64,000 nucleotides of DNA from Euryodendron excelsum (lineage: Eukaryota > Streptophyta > Magnoliopsida > Ericales > Pentaphylacaceae). Position 1 is the first letter of the stretch. Every line of letters starts with the position of its first letter. The notes under the pieces are model-generated. The model saw only the letters and a list, made by a program, of their open reading frames with translations, had not been told where the DNA came from and made no database searches. A program made the position numbers and the translations under genes. This document shows, piece by piece, positions 34,903-47,700 of the stretch. Location: assembly GCA_033060915.1 (NCBI GenBank), contig CM065384.1, positions 18,490,001-18,554,000 of the forward strand. The letters run 5' to 3'.

Positions 34903-37812
34903 GTTTTTGGGAAGGAAAATTTGAATTTCCTAATTGTTGACTCTCGGGCTTGACTTAGGCTCCAAGAAAAGAGATTTTTGGAAAGTAGAATTTTTAGAAA
35001 CAAAAGGTTTTTGGAAGGAGATCTTAAAAGGAGTTTTTGGAAAGTGAATTTTGAAAAGAGAGTTTTTGGAAATGAATTTTTGGAAAGAGTTTTGGGAAAT
35101 AGATTTTTGAATGGAGTTTTTGGAAAACAATTTTGGAAAGGAGATTGGAGAGAGTTTTTAGAAAGTAGATGGAAAAAAGGGATTTTGGAGAGGATTTGAA
35201 AAGAGGTTTTGGAAACTAAGTTTAGAAAGAGATTTTTGAAAATGATTTGAATATGGACTTTTGCAAACCTCTAAAAATATCACACTTTCCTAAAACGATT
35301 CTAACCATAAAAAGATTAGAACCATTCTAGGATTGTGGTTTGAAAACAACAACGATTTAAAAATATGGACCATATTGGTCACTAATAATGTAACACTTTC
35401 CTAAAGCAACCCTAACCAAAGAAAGGCTAGAATCATCTTAGGATTGTGATTTTGAAAATAAGTTTTGAAGAAGAAAATCTTAATGCAAGTTTGAAAACGG
35501 TTTTGATGCAAGTTTTGAAAGCAAGTTTGAAAACGAATTTTGGAGGAATGCAAGATCATGATATGTACAATGCAAGTTAGGGTCATGAACATATAAGGTT
35601 AAGGCTTCACCACATAATCAAGGGGGCTAAACCCATGTGGTCTCCGGTTAGACTAAGAGAAAGCCCTTGACATGGTGACTTCCAATAGCCTAATCCTACA
35701 CCTGGACCGAAAAATTTGTTGTTTCAAGCATGCAAAAAAGGGGAAGATGGGAGATTAAAATAGAAGAAAACCTAAGCGGGTACAGAGAGAGGGGGAAATT
35801 GCATAAACGTAAAAAGAAAGCCTACCTTGTATCTTCTTATTTTGCTTGTTTTTATTTGCTTGCTTTGCTTTGGTCCTGGCTTCCCTTTGCGTCAGTCTTC
35901 AAAGGTTTGTCTTGATCCTCGGGATCTTTGGGTTACAGCACTTCAAGTTTTCAATGGAGGCTTTAGAGGCTAGTGTATGGGTGTATATGAGTATATGAGA
36001 GTATATGGGAGCTAGAGTTTGTATATGGGGGCTGGGGTTTGGAGAACCTAAAGAAGACTATGGTTTGGGGAGGCTACGAGCTTTATATATCAAAGAGGAG
36101 GTTTTTTAGACTGAGTTTGCGGACCCTTTTCACGTTGGAGGAGGCTCTATATTAATAGACAGAGGAATGACCTGGGCCTATTGCAGTGGCACTAGGCAAA
36201 AGTTTACATTGGCGCCACTCCTAGTGGCGCTAGGCCATTTTTTGGCTTGGTGCCACTACTGGTGGCACCTACCAATTAGGAAATGTTTACCACTACTAGT
36301 GGCGCTAGCCAATTAAGAAATGTTTAAGGTCGGCAAGCAACGTATCTTCAGAAGATTTGGGCGCTTGCACTTGTGACTACCATGCAATTTTTAGCCTGGC
36401 TTCACTAGGAGTGACTCCGAAAGGTTCAGGAATGATTTGAAGGGGCTGGGAATTGCCTGGAAGGCCAGAAAGGGACAAGAACCCTTAGAACAATGTATCG
36501 GGGGGTAATAGACTTGACAAATGATAACATGATTTATTGGAAAGGTTGACCGGGCTATTAGGGGCAAAACGGTCAATTGCGCTGAAAAGCTGCCGAGATG
36601 GACTCGGAATGTCCCTGAAGAAGACTCAAGATTCGGAAACATTACTTAGAATGTCCCAGGAGGTTATTGATTTGATACCCAGAGTCGGTGTAGTTAGAAA
36701 AGAAAAACCGACCTACTTGGGGCAAAACTGTCATTTCACACCGGGTTTGTCAGAATTGACTCAGAATGATCCGAAAAGATAACGAAAAGTTGAGAATACT
36801 ATAAAAAGCATTCTCGGGAGGTTACCGATTTGATAACCAGAGTTGGTGTGGTTCCTGGGGCGCTCGGATGCCTAGGGGCAAAATGATTATCTTGACCGGA
36901 ATGTCTTAGAATTAGCCCAAAACTAACTGGAAGGCACCTAATCATGCCAGATTGTCTTTAAGATAATCTTGGAAGGGTGGACTTACCATTCTGAGGACTT
37001 AGGTACTATCTTGAGAAACATGCCGAAAATGGCCCTAGAGGCAGTTTGGTTATTTGTCACCGAAGTGGGCTAGCAGGCACTGGTGTTGACTTGGATTTTG
37101 AGTGTTTCCGTCACTCTGACAGAGGTCCCGTGACAGGGGTTTATCGGCAATTCCCTATATTAACCTGTTTGCAAGTGTTTCCACCACTCTGGTGGTTGCG
37201 TTGTTTACGAGTATTTCTGTTACTCTAACGGGTCGCGATCATTCCAAAGACTGCCTAATCTCTGGAAGCTACTAGGTGGCCTTAGAGCCTAAGGAATCAA
37301 CTTTTTTGAAAGGCGTGCCAAAATGAATATTTCTGCATTGGCAGGTTATCAGGTGCCAAAGGTGAACCGTTCTACCATCTAGGGGACTTGGGGTCTCATC
37401 CTAGTCTACAGGTTTGAAGGGACTTACCGTTCCGAAGAACTATCTCGAAAACGTGCCAGATAGGATGGACTTACCGCCTCGAGTAATTAACTTTCTTGAG
37501 GGACGTGCCGGAATGGATTTGGAATTGGAATTGGAATTGGACTATAATTGGATCGGAAAAAGGGACTTACCGTCTTCGAGATGACTTACCCATTGGAATT
37601 GGACCAAATAATGCCATAAGGGCATTTTAGTCATTTTACTCTATTTGGGCCTAAAGGGCCCGCGAAGTGATTGACGGGATTAGACTTGAAAAGTTGATTT
37701 AGATTGGAAAACGTCCATAAAGTTGATTTAGATTGGAAAACGTCCATATTGACTTGAAAACAAGTCTGGATGGACTGGAGACTGCCAAGCGGGCAAAAAT
37801 GGGGTGCTTACA
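34903..37812 (-). repeat. LTR R0, right piece
   Basis: R0 continues from the TSD GTTTT to its U3 end GGGGTGCTTACA at 37812. The TATA position (about 36148) is degraded (TATATTAATA). The palindrome region is duplicated (36211, about 36249, about 36292). Near 37697-37752 a 30-odd-base stretch is tandemly doubled. R0 sits in the 5' LTR of element 2. Confidence 0.83.
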
Positions 37813-38027
37813 GTCTTCGGATTGTGCTTATTTTTAGGTGACCTAACTCACCTTAATCAAGTTAGGTAGCGACTCCAAATGTTTTCCAAAAACCCTTTAT
37901 TCAAATCAATTTTCAATTCAAACCTAGCCATACTCATTCTTCTAAGAGGATGAGTTCTAACAAGAGAGTATAGTATTTTTCCCACTTATGTGTGTATTCT
38001 TCGAGTGCGAAAAATCTGGGCGCGACA
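37813..38027 (+). repeat. 5' LTR of element 2, last 215 bp
   Basis: Starts GTCTTCGGATTGTGC directly after R0 and ends TGGGCGCGACA. It corresponds to 6904-7118 of element 1. The bases GTCTT (37813-37817) are the predicted right TSD of R0. Confidence 0.82.
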
Positions 38028-38029
38028 GC

Positions 38030-38047
38030 TGGCGACTCCACTGGGAA
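38030..38047 (+). other. Primer-binding site, element 2
   Basis: TGGCGACTCCACTGGGAA, two bases after the LTR end; tRNA-Arg type as in element 1. Confidence 0.72.
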
Positions 38048-39592
38048 CACTTAGAGGGTTAGGCCATTGTCATGTCTATTCACTCTTCACCCATGTGGAG
38101 TCTTCAATTAACTTGTCCAACTCTATTCACTTTCAATTTTCAAAATCAAAATTTTAAAGTTGTCTTCAAAAACATGCATTTAACTCCATTCATATTATCT
38201 TACATTAAGTTTGTCATCCACATACTAACTCTTGCACCCTTGTTTTGTAGGTGGGCTTTTGTTTGCATTATTGTTTTATGTCATACTAACTGCTTTGCAT
38301 GAATGAATTTGATGAACAAGATGGATGGGAGTTGTTGGGCTCTTTCCTCCGCTTCAAAAAATCACACACACATTGCACGTTCACTTGCATTCTTTACCCT
38401 GATCTGTCCCTTCTAGTTAGAAGGGAAAAGGGTATATTGGTTGTGGGCAAGATGCTGTGTCAGTTTTTTCGCTTACGGCCTCTTGATGGTTCCGCCCCTC
38501 GGATCACCAATTGATCATGGTAGTATCTCGGGTAGTGGGCCTAGGTTTGAAGATCCGGGAACCAAGCCTTTTTAGGATGCATTAGTAAACCCTCAACCCC
38601 ATGCTCATATAGAAACCATGCATAGCCGAACCTCTGCTGGATTTAAGACACGCACACCATTTTCAAAACCATGGAAGAAAGGGTGACTACTTTTATTTTC
38701 CTTTATACCAGTTTATTCTTGTTGTTATAATAACTGTATTCGTACTGTTATAATGATTGTCTAACTGCTCATGCATGCACGTTTACTTTACCATTGCATT
38801 CTCTCTCCTTACGCTCTTTGCATCAATATTCATGCATATAATATGGCATCCCAAGACAAGAGTTCCAGAGTAACTCAAGTCACTGCATTCTCATGCATAT
38901 GATCAATCCATCGAGAGTGACACCAAGGTTGCTCTCCCTTACATTAAACCTGCCCAAACCCTAAGGGTTCCCACATAACCCTAAGGAATCATTGCATGCA
39001 TTTCAATTCATCCTATAAGAGGGGCCCCAATCCCTCTATGCTCACAGAGATAGGGTTGCCAAGAAGACAAGGGGCAATTGATCAACAAGGTCTCTTAGCG
39101 ACCTCCTCGATATCAAAACCAACGAAGGCAAATTCGAAGACTCAAGAGTAGTTTAGGATTTCTTATGTAAAATTAGATAGGTGGAAGTCTAAAGAAATAT
39201 GTTCCCCCTCCCCCTATTAAAGTGTACTTTGTCTTTTTTTTTTTTTTTAAACCCAGAAGTTCAACGTACCCCTTGTCCACAAATGAATGAATGTAAGGAT
39301 GAGTATAAATGCTTGATCAATGGTAACGTGCTTGCATATAGGGGCAAACCCCCTATCACTAGAAGTAAAACAATACATCATGATTAGTTTTCCTCTCAAA
39401 TAGGAACACACTAGGACATGTATTGCATAGAGCTCTCTAAAAACTAAAAACTGACTTGCAATTTGTGTTCTTGTTTTTCTGTCTCTTTCTTTTTCATTTA
39501 CAGAGATCACCCTGCACTGATTCAATATTGCTCCCAAGAAGGGTCAATATCCACCTAGGGACCCCATTATCACCTAGCAAAGAGCATCACTT
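38048..39592 (+). other. Leader between PBS and gag, element 2
   Basis: Collinear with element 1's leader. Holds the 71-codon upstream frame (38299-38514), a poly(T) run near 39233-39248, and an acceptor-like CTTTTTCATTTACAG ending at 39503, 90 bases before the gag ATG. Confidence 0.6.
38299..38514 (+). CDS. Possible upstream ORF in the leader, element 2
   Basis: 71 codons starting MNEFDEQDGWELLGSFLRF and ending PLDGSAPRITN. It is the counterpart of 7384-7611 in element 1. Function unknown; it may be conserved DNA only. Confidence 0.3.
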   Translation: MNEFDEQDGWELLGSFLRFKKSHTHCTFTCILYPDLSLLVRREKGILVVGKMLCQFFRLRPLDGSAPRITN

Positions 39593-41552
39593 ATGGCTGC
39601 CAACCCTGAAGAACCGTCCGAAGTCTCTCAAGAAGAGGTTAATGAAATAAGCACTAGGATTGATGAAATGTTTAAGCTCGTCCAAACCTTGGCCATAAAA
39701 GATGCTACCGTAATCCCGTCGACATCCATGACTTCTTCCAAGGACCCAAAACCCGCCAATCCAAGGATCGTGCTTCAATTTGACAATGCTGGGAGGAACA
39801 AGGAAGATGCCAAAGGGATCAACACTGAAGAGGAGGAAACCATATTACTTTCACCTGTCGTAAAGAGGACTCCCCTAGACCCTCTCAGTTTGAAAATCCA
39901 AGGGCTAGAGGATTCACTACGAAGTCTCTATGGCCAAGACACTTACACGTTTATTTCCTATGACAAGCTTTATTTCTTTCCTGACCATCCAAGACTTGCT
40001 AAGTTCAAGATGTCTGACTTCCAGAAGTATGATGGCACTGGTAACCTTATTGCTCATTTTCGTCTGTATGCTGGGGCACTGAGTGGTCATGGGAACGATC
40101 CAAAACTCTTGATGCAATTATTCTAATGCAGTCTCACTAGGCCTTCCCTGCAATGGTTTGCCCGTCTAGACCTAAGAAAGGTCACGACTTGGATCGAGCT
40201 GGTCAACGCGTTCAAAGCTCAGTACCGCCACAATATCGACTTCAGCTCTGACCGATGGTCTCTGATGACTATGAGTAAGGGTGAAAAAGAAAGTTTCAAG
40301 AACTATAGCTTGAGATGGAGAGAAGCCACTGCACAAGTCAATCCCCCATTGGAAGAGAAGAAGTGCGTGCAATTGTTCGTACATACCTTCCAAAGTATAT
40401 TCTACGAGAAGCTCTGCACAAGTATAGGGAAAAGCTTCTCTAAACTCATCATGCAAGGGGAGATGATACAAAGTGGTCACAAGACAGGGAGGATTACAGA
40501 CCCCTATGCAAAGGTTGGAGAAAGTTCTGCCAATATAGCTAAGAAGGTGGCTACTACAAGGGGAATAATCAAGAAGGAAAGCGAGGTGTCTGCCATCTTG
40601 CCTGACCAACCACCCTAATACGGTCCACCACTAGAATCACCCCCTGTTCTACCGTTACCCACTTTAACCATACCTGTTCCAACTCCTAACTATGGCTCTA
40701 CTAGGGCACAACCTAATTTTAATAGACCTACCCAACGCATCCATATCTTTGACAGTTTAGCCCATACTTGCTCACCCATTGCCAAGCCCTCTATCCCTAA
40801 CCTTCAATGCCTCCCTCACTTGTGAATACCATTCGGGTGGCCAAGGGCATGATACCGAAAGCTGCTTCTCTCTCAAGCATAAGATCCAAGACTTCATCGA
40901 CAATAAGACTATCAATCTTCAACTGGTGAATCCTGCTCCAACCCCCAATGTGACCACCAACCCTTTGCCGAACCACACCGTCAATATAATACTAGTAGAA
41001 ATGGAAGGCGAGGGAGAGTTCGATAAGCCCATGGCTGAGGATTACGAGAAGGATTGGGAGACTGATGAGGAGGATGACTGGGAGGAGGATCTCCCGTTAT
41101 ACCCGATCTATCTCTATAACCCTAATGAGATGCCAAATTTGTCCGATTGGCCAATGGAGGAGCCAATGCTTCTAGAGGAGGCTCTTGCTGAAAACGTGGC
41201 TATTGATGGATGGGGTGTTGAGTTTTTACACCCAAAGTACGTTGTAGCAGAACGTCACTTATTAGAGAACCCTTGGCTCATGACCGAGTGCGACTATGAG
41301 GACATGGGTTAGGAGCTAGAAAAGCTAAAGGCACCAACAAGGCCATTCGAGTTGGAAGGAGGCAAGCTAGCCATCCTGTTTACGGAAGAACCTTCCGCAA
41401 AAAACAAGGAAGTCAATGAGGCTGACAACTATGCCATTACTGCCAACATATCCGGAGTTCTAGAAGAAGCCTTTACCCGTCTTACCTTAGCCAAGGACCC
41501 AAATCACAAATGGAGTATCGAAGATGTGGGCATTGTCCCAAGGCCTTACTGA
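39593..41552 (+). pseudogene. Broken Tat-type gag, element 2
   Basis: Start ATG 39593; ends at TGA after VGIVPRPY (41550-41552). The capsid region has FQKYDGTGNLIAHFRLYAG and GEKESFKNYSLRWRE. The knuckle CEYHSGGQGHDTESC (C-x2-H-x5-H-x4-C) is near 40830-40870, followed by an acidic stretch. Lesions: TAA at 40124-40126 (CAA in element 1), TAA at 40616-40618 (CAA in element 1), a deletion of about 60 bases near 40757 that changes frame, and TAG at 41310-41312 (TGG in element 1). Three C-to-T or G-to-A nonsense changes are typical of methylated DNA decay. Inactive. Confidence 0.85.
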
Positions 41553-43532
41553 AACGGTTTCTCTTAAAAAATGTACAAAAGAGGGGTGTTTTCACCCACT
41601 TTTTTTCTATCCATTTACATTTTGTTCTTAAATTAATATTTGCATTTCTATTTCTTTAAAACAGAACTATATGCTTTCCACTGACATAATAAAATGATTA
41701 AGTCTTTTTATTCATTGCTATTATCCTATTTTCTCTTGTGAATGGTGAATGCGTCCTACATAAGGGACATGGTTTATCTTATGGAATGATCTAACTTGAA
41801 GGGATGATAGCATGGATTAGCTACTCGCCGAATGATCAGTTTTCCGAAGAGAGAGAGTATACAGATGAGTGAGGAAAGTACCCAAATGCAACACTTGCAA
41901 AACACCAAAGCTAAGCAATGTGTGACCAGACTATCAAGATGAAGAGGAGCTATCTTTCATTTCCCCATATAAAAGGAAAAAATGTGTTTATATTCCCTTT
42001 GCTTAGCCCCTATTGCCTTGTAACAAGCAAAGTTTTCCTTGTCAACCCCGATCCAAGACCGTCCCCCCACACTGGGGCAAACAATAATCGAGAACTCTAG
42101 GAATGGTATCCACCCTCTATCGTGCTAGGGCAGTATTGAAGGCTCTATGGATCAAGAAATCTAGTTTAAAGTGAAGAAAGACCCTCATTTCATTTCCTAT
42201 ACAGTCAGAAGCAACTCCTTGCCAAACATGTTAAGCCATTTATGTTTTTCGAGAAAACCCCAACCTATGGATCACTGCCCACATTGGGTTTAGATTGAAT
42301 TGCTAAGGAAAAGGTCTAAGGAAAAAGGGGTTGTAGAATTGTTTGTTTTATAAAAGGAAGGAAAATAAATAAAAAAAGGAAAAAGAAAAGCAAAGGAAAA
42401 GAGTTGCCAAAGGGCAAGAGGCAGAAAAAAAAATCATATCTAAGAAATTGGCCTGAAGAAAACCATGATTATGCCATCTTCAAAAACATGATAAGAAGGC
42501 CGAAAAAGAATAGAGTCATGTTTATCTCAAAAAGCATATAGAAAAGTTGAAATAAAAGAGTCATTTTCACCCTGAGAAGTATATAGTAAGAGTGAGGAGG
42601 AAATTTAAAGGTGATCCTAGATTACAAAGAAGCCCAATAGAAGCAATAGGTTCGAGCTTTTACCCTTTCTTACAAAACCCCGAAATCATAGCCTACATTA
42701 CAATCCTACTATAGTCCACTCTGATTGAAAATGAATTGTTTGATCTAAATGAGCTAGACACGCCGCCGAAGCTAAAGAATAATGCTAACCCTGTCAAAAC
42801 CCTATTGGGAAAAATAGTCATGGCAAGGATCTAAACCCCGCTGAAAGCAACATTGAATTTGAGCTTGTATATCCCGTTATTTCAAAAACCACATAACATA
42901 GCCTACATTACAATCCTAAAGTAAACTCTTCTCAGATTGAAAGACTGGCTGCTTATCACTCTGCTAAAGGTCAGGTAAGCTATTGCCAAAGCTCCTTAGA
43001 GTTGAGAGTTTCAGCCTAATAATCCTATACACTAACCCTGAGGTAGAGAATCGGAGGTGGTTAAAAGGTTGAAAAATGTACGAAGAGCTATCATCCAGTC
43101 AAGGTAAGGTTGAGCCAAATGAGAGGTCAAGCCTCCGAAAAGGGAGTTACCATTCCAAAGATAATGAGTTTGACAACAACCCTTGTCATTCCTCTAACTA
43201 GTATATTTTTAATATGTGCATACATTTTCATAAATAAAATAAAAGAAAAGGGCATGAGCTTTGCATACATAGGACATAACTCTTTGTTGAAACAGAAGTT
43301 GCCAATACAGCTCAATACCAGCCCATGTAATAAATATACATCATCATTGTCTCTACGCATGCATCTGATCATATACTTAGCTATAAAAATCATAAAAATT
43401 TTTGCTTGTCCATGCATCTAACTGTCATAAATTTCCATCTTTGTACAAAATTTACAAAATAACAATGTCTAACATAAATACATCTCCAAGATAGAGGCTA
43501 AAGAAGATCAGGGTCTCCACAAGGGGCATCTG
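41553..43532. other. Spacer between gag and the antisense gene, element 2
   Basis: Collinear with 10745-12722 of element 1, including the post-gag hairpin-like sequence, the remnant of the antisense MAQRVWQG frame (about 42236-41830) and the two AGCCTACATTA motifs (about 42690 and 42900). No pol motifs. Confidence 0.6.
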
Positions 43533-43722
43533 TCAAAGATCAAAATCAATATCCTTTGGATCAAAATCTCGAAAACCCAGCACCGGAGGAGGTGGATAAC
43601 TACTAGAAGCACTAGCATCCTGCAAAGAAGACAAAATTGAAATCAGTGACATAAAGGAATAACTAAGCAATAGTAGAGCAAAAAGAAGAAGGAAGGAAAG
43701 GATAACATACCCCGCCACCTCC
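43533..43722 (-). pseudogene. Antisense PMD gene of element 2, 3' end
   Basis: Contains the last 4 codons of exon 1 (43722-43711), a 91-base intron (43710-43620; GTATGT...TTTGCAG, both ends canonical) and exon 2 (43619-43533, 28 codons plus TGA; DASASSSYPPPP ... KDIDFDL). Exon 2 has exactly the length of element 1's. Exon 1 is cut here by the Tekay-like LTR. Confidence 0.75.
43620..43710 (-). other. Intron of the antisense PMD gene, element 2
   Basis: 91 bases, GTATGT donor, pyrimidine-rich end and TTTGCAG acceptor, phase 0. It is homologous to the 88-base intron 12897-12810. Confidence 0.7.
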
Positions 43723-46700
43723 TGTGATATCCCGAACCTCTATTTATTTAAATTAATGTGAACTTGTAGTGTTTGCTTGGTTTAATGTTAGTTATTACAT
43801 CATTTGGGTCAAAAATGACCAATAAGAGTTTATGTTATAGCTTAAGCCCGTGGAGTGAGACACATGGGATTATTCCTATGTGTATCATCCTTATACACAC
43901 ATACTCAGACACACTCACATAACAGTTTGAGAGAGAGAAGAGGAGAAGAGAAAGAGAAAATCAAAGATTGAAGGAGGAGGAAGCTTAGAGAGTCTCCACC
44001 CAAGCCAAGGAAAGCCATTGAAGGACTTGGGCAAGCTTGAAGAAAGGTAAGACTCCATTTTCTTCTACAAATTGTATATGTGCATGTATCTATCTTGGTG
44101 GGTGGTGATGTTGGGTTATTCTAGGTAACTTCTTGAGTCCCAATTTGAATGAATCTCGAGTATTGTAAGCCCCATTAGAAGATTTGAGAGTTTGGAATTG
44201 AAATCTCCAATTTATGCAAGTTAGGGCTTGGGTTCCTATAACCCTAGATCCCTATGATTTACTTGTTTAAAGTGTTTCATTCTGAGTTATTGTGGTCTTC
44301 TTGGGTCAATCTTTGGACCCTAGAAGTAGTGAAAGAGTTTGTGAGAGTTTTGATGGAGTTTGGGTGAGATTTTGGAGATTTTCGGGTTTGAAATTTGGGT
44401 TTTAGCTCAAAAGTCAACTCTTTTGCCTCAAGAATTGACCCTTTTATCCAAGGAGCTCCCAGATTCATTTCTTCAACTCAGGAGTTAACTCTTTTGCCTT
44501 AGGAGTCAACCCTTTTGTCTAAAGGATTCCTAGATGCACTTCTTCAGCTCATGTGTCGACTCCTTGCTTCATGTGTCAACTCATCCTGATTTCGTGTTCT
44601 CAACTCTGACACTGTTTGGTAAAACATGCATAACTTTTTCTAGAAAACTTGAATTGATGCACTGTTTGAAGTATTGGAAAGTAGACTCATAGACCTTTGT
44701 ATCCATATAAAGTTTGTACTCAAATTCCTTATATATTAAGAGATATAGGAGTTTAAGATTGGCCCAAAATCTATACCAACAACCTTGTTTTTCATAATTT
44801 TAGTCCACCTTCTGTGAGGCACAACTTCTTCACCCGAAATGGGTTTTTAGCCCATGACCTATCAAATTAAAGCGCTTTAAGCCTATTTTCAAATGGAACT
44901 AACCTAGAGTATGAACTCTTCCTTGAGAAGTGGTTGAGATGCAATGAAAGAGTCGACGTCCCAGCTTTCATATTCAAACCGCAACCTTATGTCCTCATTT
45001 TATGCTGGGGCTTTGTCTTGGAGTTTAGCCGCCCTCTTCCATTGTGTGAATGAGGTGTTAATGAGTCGAGGTTGAGGGACTTATGTGTTTAGTCTCGGTT
45101 TATGTGTTATTGCTTTGCCTTGGAGTCTTGTATTGATATTTTCATACTTCTATGTGTATTTTGTGTATGAACACATTGTTTACCACCCATTCTATCAGAG
45201 AGAGGTGAGTAACGACATGCCACAAGTAAGACCTATTACTCTCTAAATGCTTTCAAGTTTAATTACGTTTCATGCATTTCTTTTGATTTATTTTAATGCC
45301 TCAATGACTACGTTCAAGTATAAATGTCATACTTTGAATTACATACAAACCTTACCTATGATATGAATTGCAATCCATGGACTAGAATGTTTACATAGAG
45401 TAGATGTAAGATTCCTAGCGTACAACTCTATGTAAGATCTTCTCATGGTGAGACTTTAATCTAGCCCAATAGTCTTAGGATGGGGGACGTGGAATAAAAT
45501 ATTAACATGTAAGGTTTTTTGTGGCAAGACCTTAAACTAGCAAAGATGGCCCTATGGTAGGGACCCAAAATAATCTATTGCCAAGCTGTGAGACATCCCT
45601 TTGGCCTAAAGAGCCTTATATATACCGTGCGGCTAAGACCAAGCACCCAGAAAGGGGGTAGGCAGGTGCGAGCCAGAGTGGACAATCTAATTTTAGCCTA
45701 AAGAACCTTATGTGTACCGTGCGGTTGAGACCAAGTGCCCAGAACAAGGATAGGCAGGTGCGAGCCAGAGCGGACAATCCAATGTTGGCCTAAAAAGCCT
45801 TATGTCCGCCGTATGGCTAAGACCAAGCGCCCAAAAAGGGGGTAGGCAGGTGCGAGCTAGATCGGACAATCTAATGTTGGCCTAAAAAGCCTTATGTGTA
45901 CCGTGCAGTTGAGACCAAGCGACTGAAAGGGGGTAGGCAAGTGCGAGCCAGAACGGACAGTATTGTGCTGCGTACTCGGATAGCTCAAGCACTCCTGAGG
46001 AAGTAGGCAAGGGGAAGTGTTACCTTTACAATGCGTTTAAAATCGTAAGGTAGGCACATGCATGACATGAAGCGCCACAGCAAGCAATATTACACATGGT
46101 TAAGATCTTAGCCTAAAGAGCCCTATACATGACCTTAAAGGTTAGTAATACGGAGCGTAGCTCTGATATAAAGACGTAACACACTTACGCTCTAGAATGA
46201 GAAATATGATTTGTTCTAATGCTTCACAACAAGTTACGTATGTTTCCACAAGTATCAATGTCATGATATATCTCTCCTTTCTACGACATTATGATTTTCC
46301 CTTACGATACCATGCCATGGCATGCTTATGACAGCTATGTTATGCCTTACAAAATTATGTTATGTGTTATGTCTCACTCCTATGATACAATGTTCGAAAT
46401 GTTATAGTATTTCAATATGATACTTATGTTACCAACGTTTCCAAAGCTACGCTTTATAAGTTACTAAGGATGATAACATTTGATGTGCCTAATATTACAC
46501 AACGAGCTAAGTTGTATGCTGACTAGATATGATACATTACACTCATGACAAATCATGTCACGCTCGAATAGTTCATGCTATAATATGCCTGCCTCTCTTC
46601 TTTAACATTATATTTTAGAAATGATGAAATGGTTTAATACAAAAGCCTATGCCTCATGTGACTTTAAGATTTCATTTATACATTTCTAAATTCATGCCAC

Positions 46701-47194
46701 ATATGCATAAAAGTATCCCTATTGTCATGTATGATAAATATAAATGTTAGTCTATGGTATTTTATACTTATACATTATTGTTATTCACTAAGCATTAGCT
46801 TATGTTTTCTAAAAATATTTTCAGGTGACTAAACTGGGAGGCCTTGAGGGAGGCCCATTTCGTGGATATTTGGACTGCGGCCCACAGGTCTCATGTTATG
46901 TACTGATATGGGGGTTAGACCCTAATGTTTTGTAATATTATAATGTTATAACTATGGTGGCCTTTGATAGGCCTATGTTATGGAATGTTTATGTTTTGAA
47001 GGTTAGACACAGCTCTGCTATATATGACACACCTTTTACTTTCCGTTTATAAGGTTTTAATTCCGTAATTATGTATCATTTAAATGATCAATGCACATGT
47101 GTTCAACCAGGTTATGTAATGCAGCCTTGGGTAACCAAGCTACTGGCCGGTCATGCACCCTAAATCCGTATAGGCCAGGTTTCGGGGCGTGACA
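43723..47194 (+). mobile_element. Solo LTR, probably Tekay/Del-like chromovirus
   Basis: 3472 bp between perfect TSDs CCTCC (43718-43722 and 47195-47199), from TGTGATATCCCGAACC to GGTTTCGGGGCGTGACA. The two ends are nearly inverted copies of each other. No coding region. Long LTRs with TGTGA...TCGTGACA/GCGTGACA ends are known in Tekay/Del chromoviruses; this assignment is from end sequence only, and orientation is tentative. It interrupts element 2's PMD gene. Confidence 0.65.
45604..45970. repeat. 92-bp tandem repeat inside the solo LTR
   Basis: Four units starting GCCTAAA at 45604, 45696, 45788 and 45880, spacing exactly 92. Each has an ACCGTGCGG-like core and GGGGGTAGGCAGGTGCGAGCC. A degenerate extra motif lies near 46110. 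Confidence 0.88.
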
Positions 47195-47700
47195 CCTCCC
47201 ATCTGGGCCAACAGGGCCGTCAAGGAAGCCACCTCTACCTGGTACTGATCCCGCTCTATTTGGTACTGGTCCTTCTGGTCTCTCATTGCAGTAAACTCAA
47301 CTTAGGGCACGTATCCCCCGGCTTGGCGCTACAAGTCAACTACCTCTTGGCCAACAACATATCTGCCGACTACTACCTCAAACCGAGTGAAGGCACCCAC
47401 AGAATGAGCCTTGAAGTGTGCATCATAATCTGTATCTGGAGGAAGTAAGAACCCGACACCCGGCTGGCGCTCTTGATAGGGAATAGGAACTCCTTACACT
47501 AAGGCTCCAAACATGTACTCCGGTAGATCTCTTGTTGACCGAAAATCCTCATGAAATTGGCGCCAGTGCCGTTCCACTAGGTAAGACTCCCAAGAATCGT
47601 CGATGAGAAAGGAAGCCCTCAATAGAGACAACGGGACCAAGTACCGCACTGTCTCGTAATGAACAGACCTGATAAAGGGCCGCCAAATCACGTCCCTCGC
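47195..47700 (-). pseudogene. Antisense PMD gene of element 2, middle piece
   Basis: Exon 1 between the two insertions. Reads SVHYETVRYLVPLSL, later DSWESYLVERHWRQFHEDF, and the C-terminal coiled-coil-like IERDQYQVEVASL. In-frame stops at 47496-47494 and two more further on (at the positions matching DL*RQ and VP*VE); no frameshift compared with element 1. Codon phase is kept across both insertion sites once one TSD copy is ignored. Confidence 0.78.
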
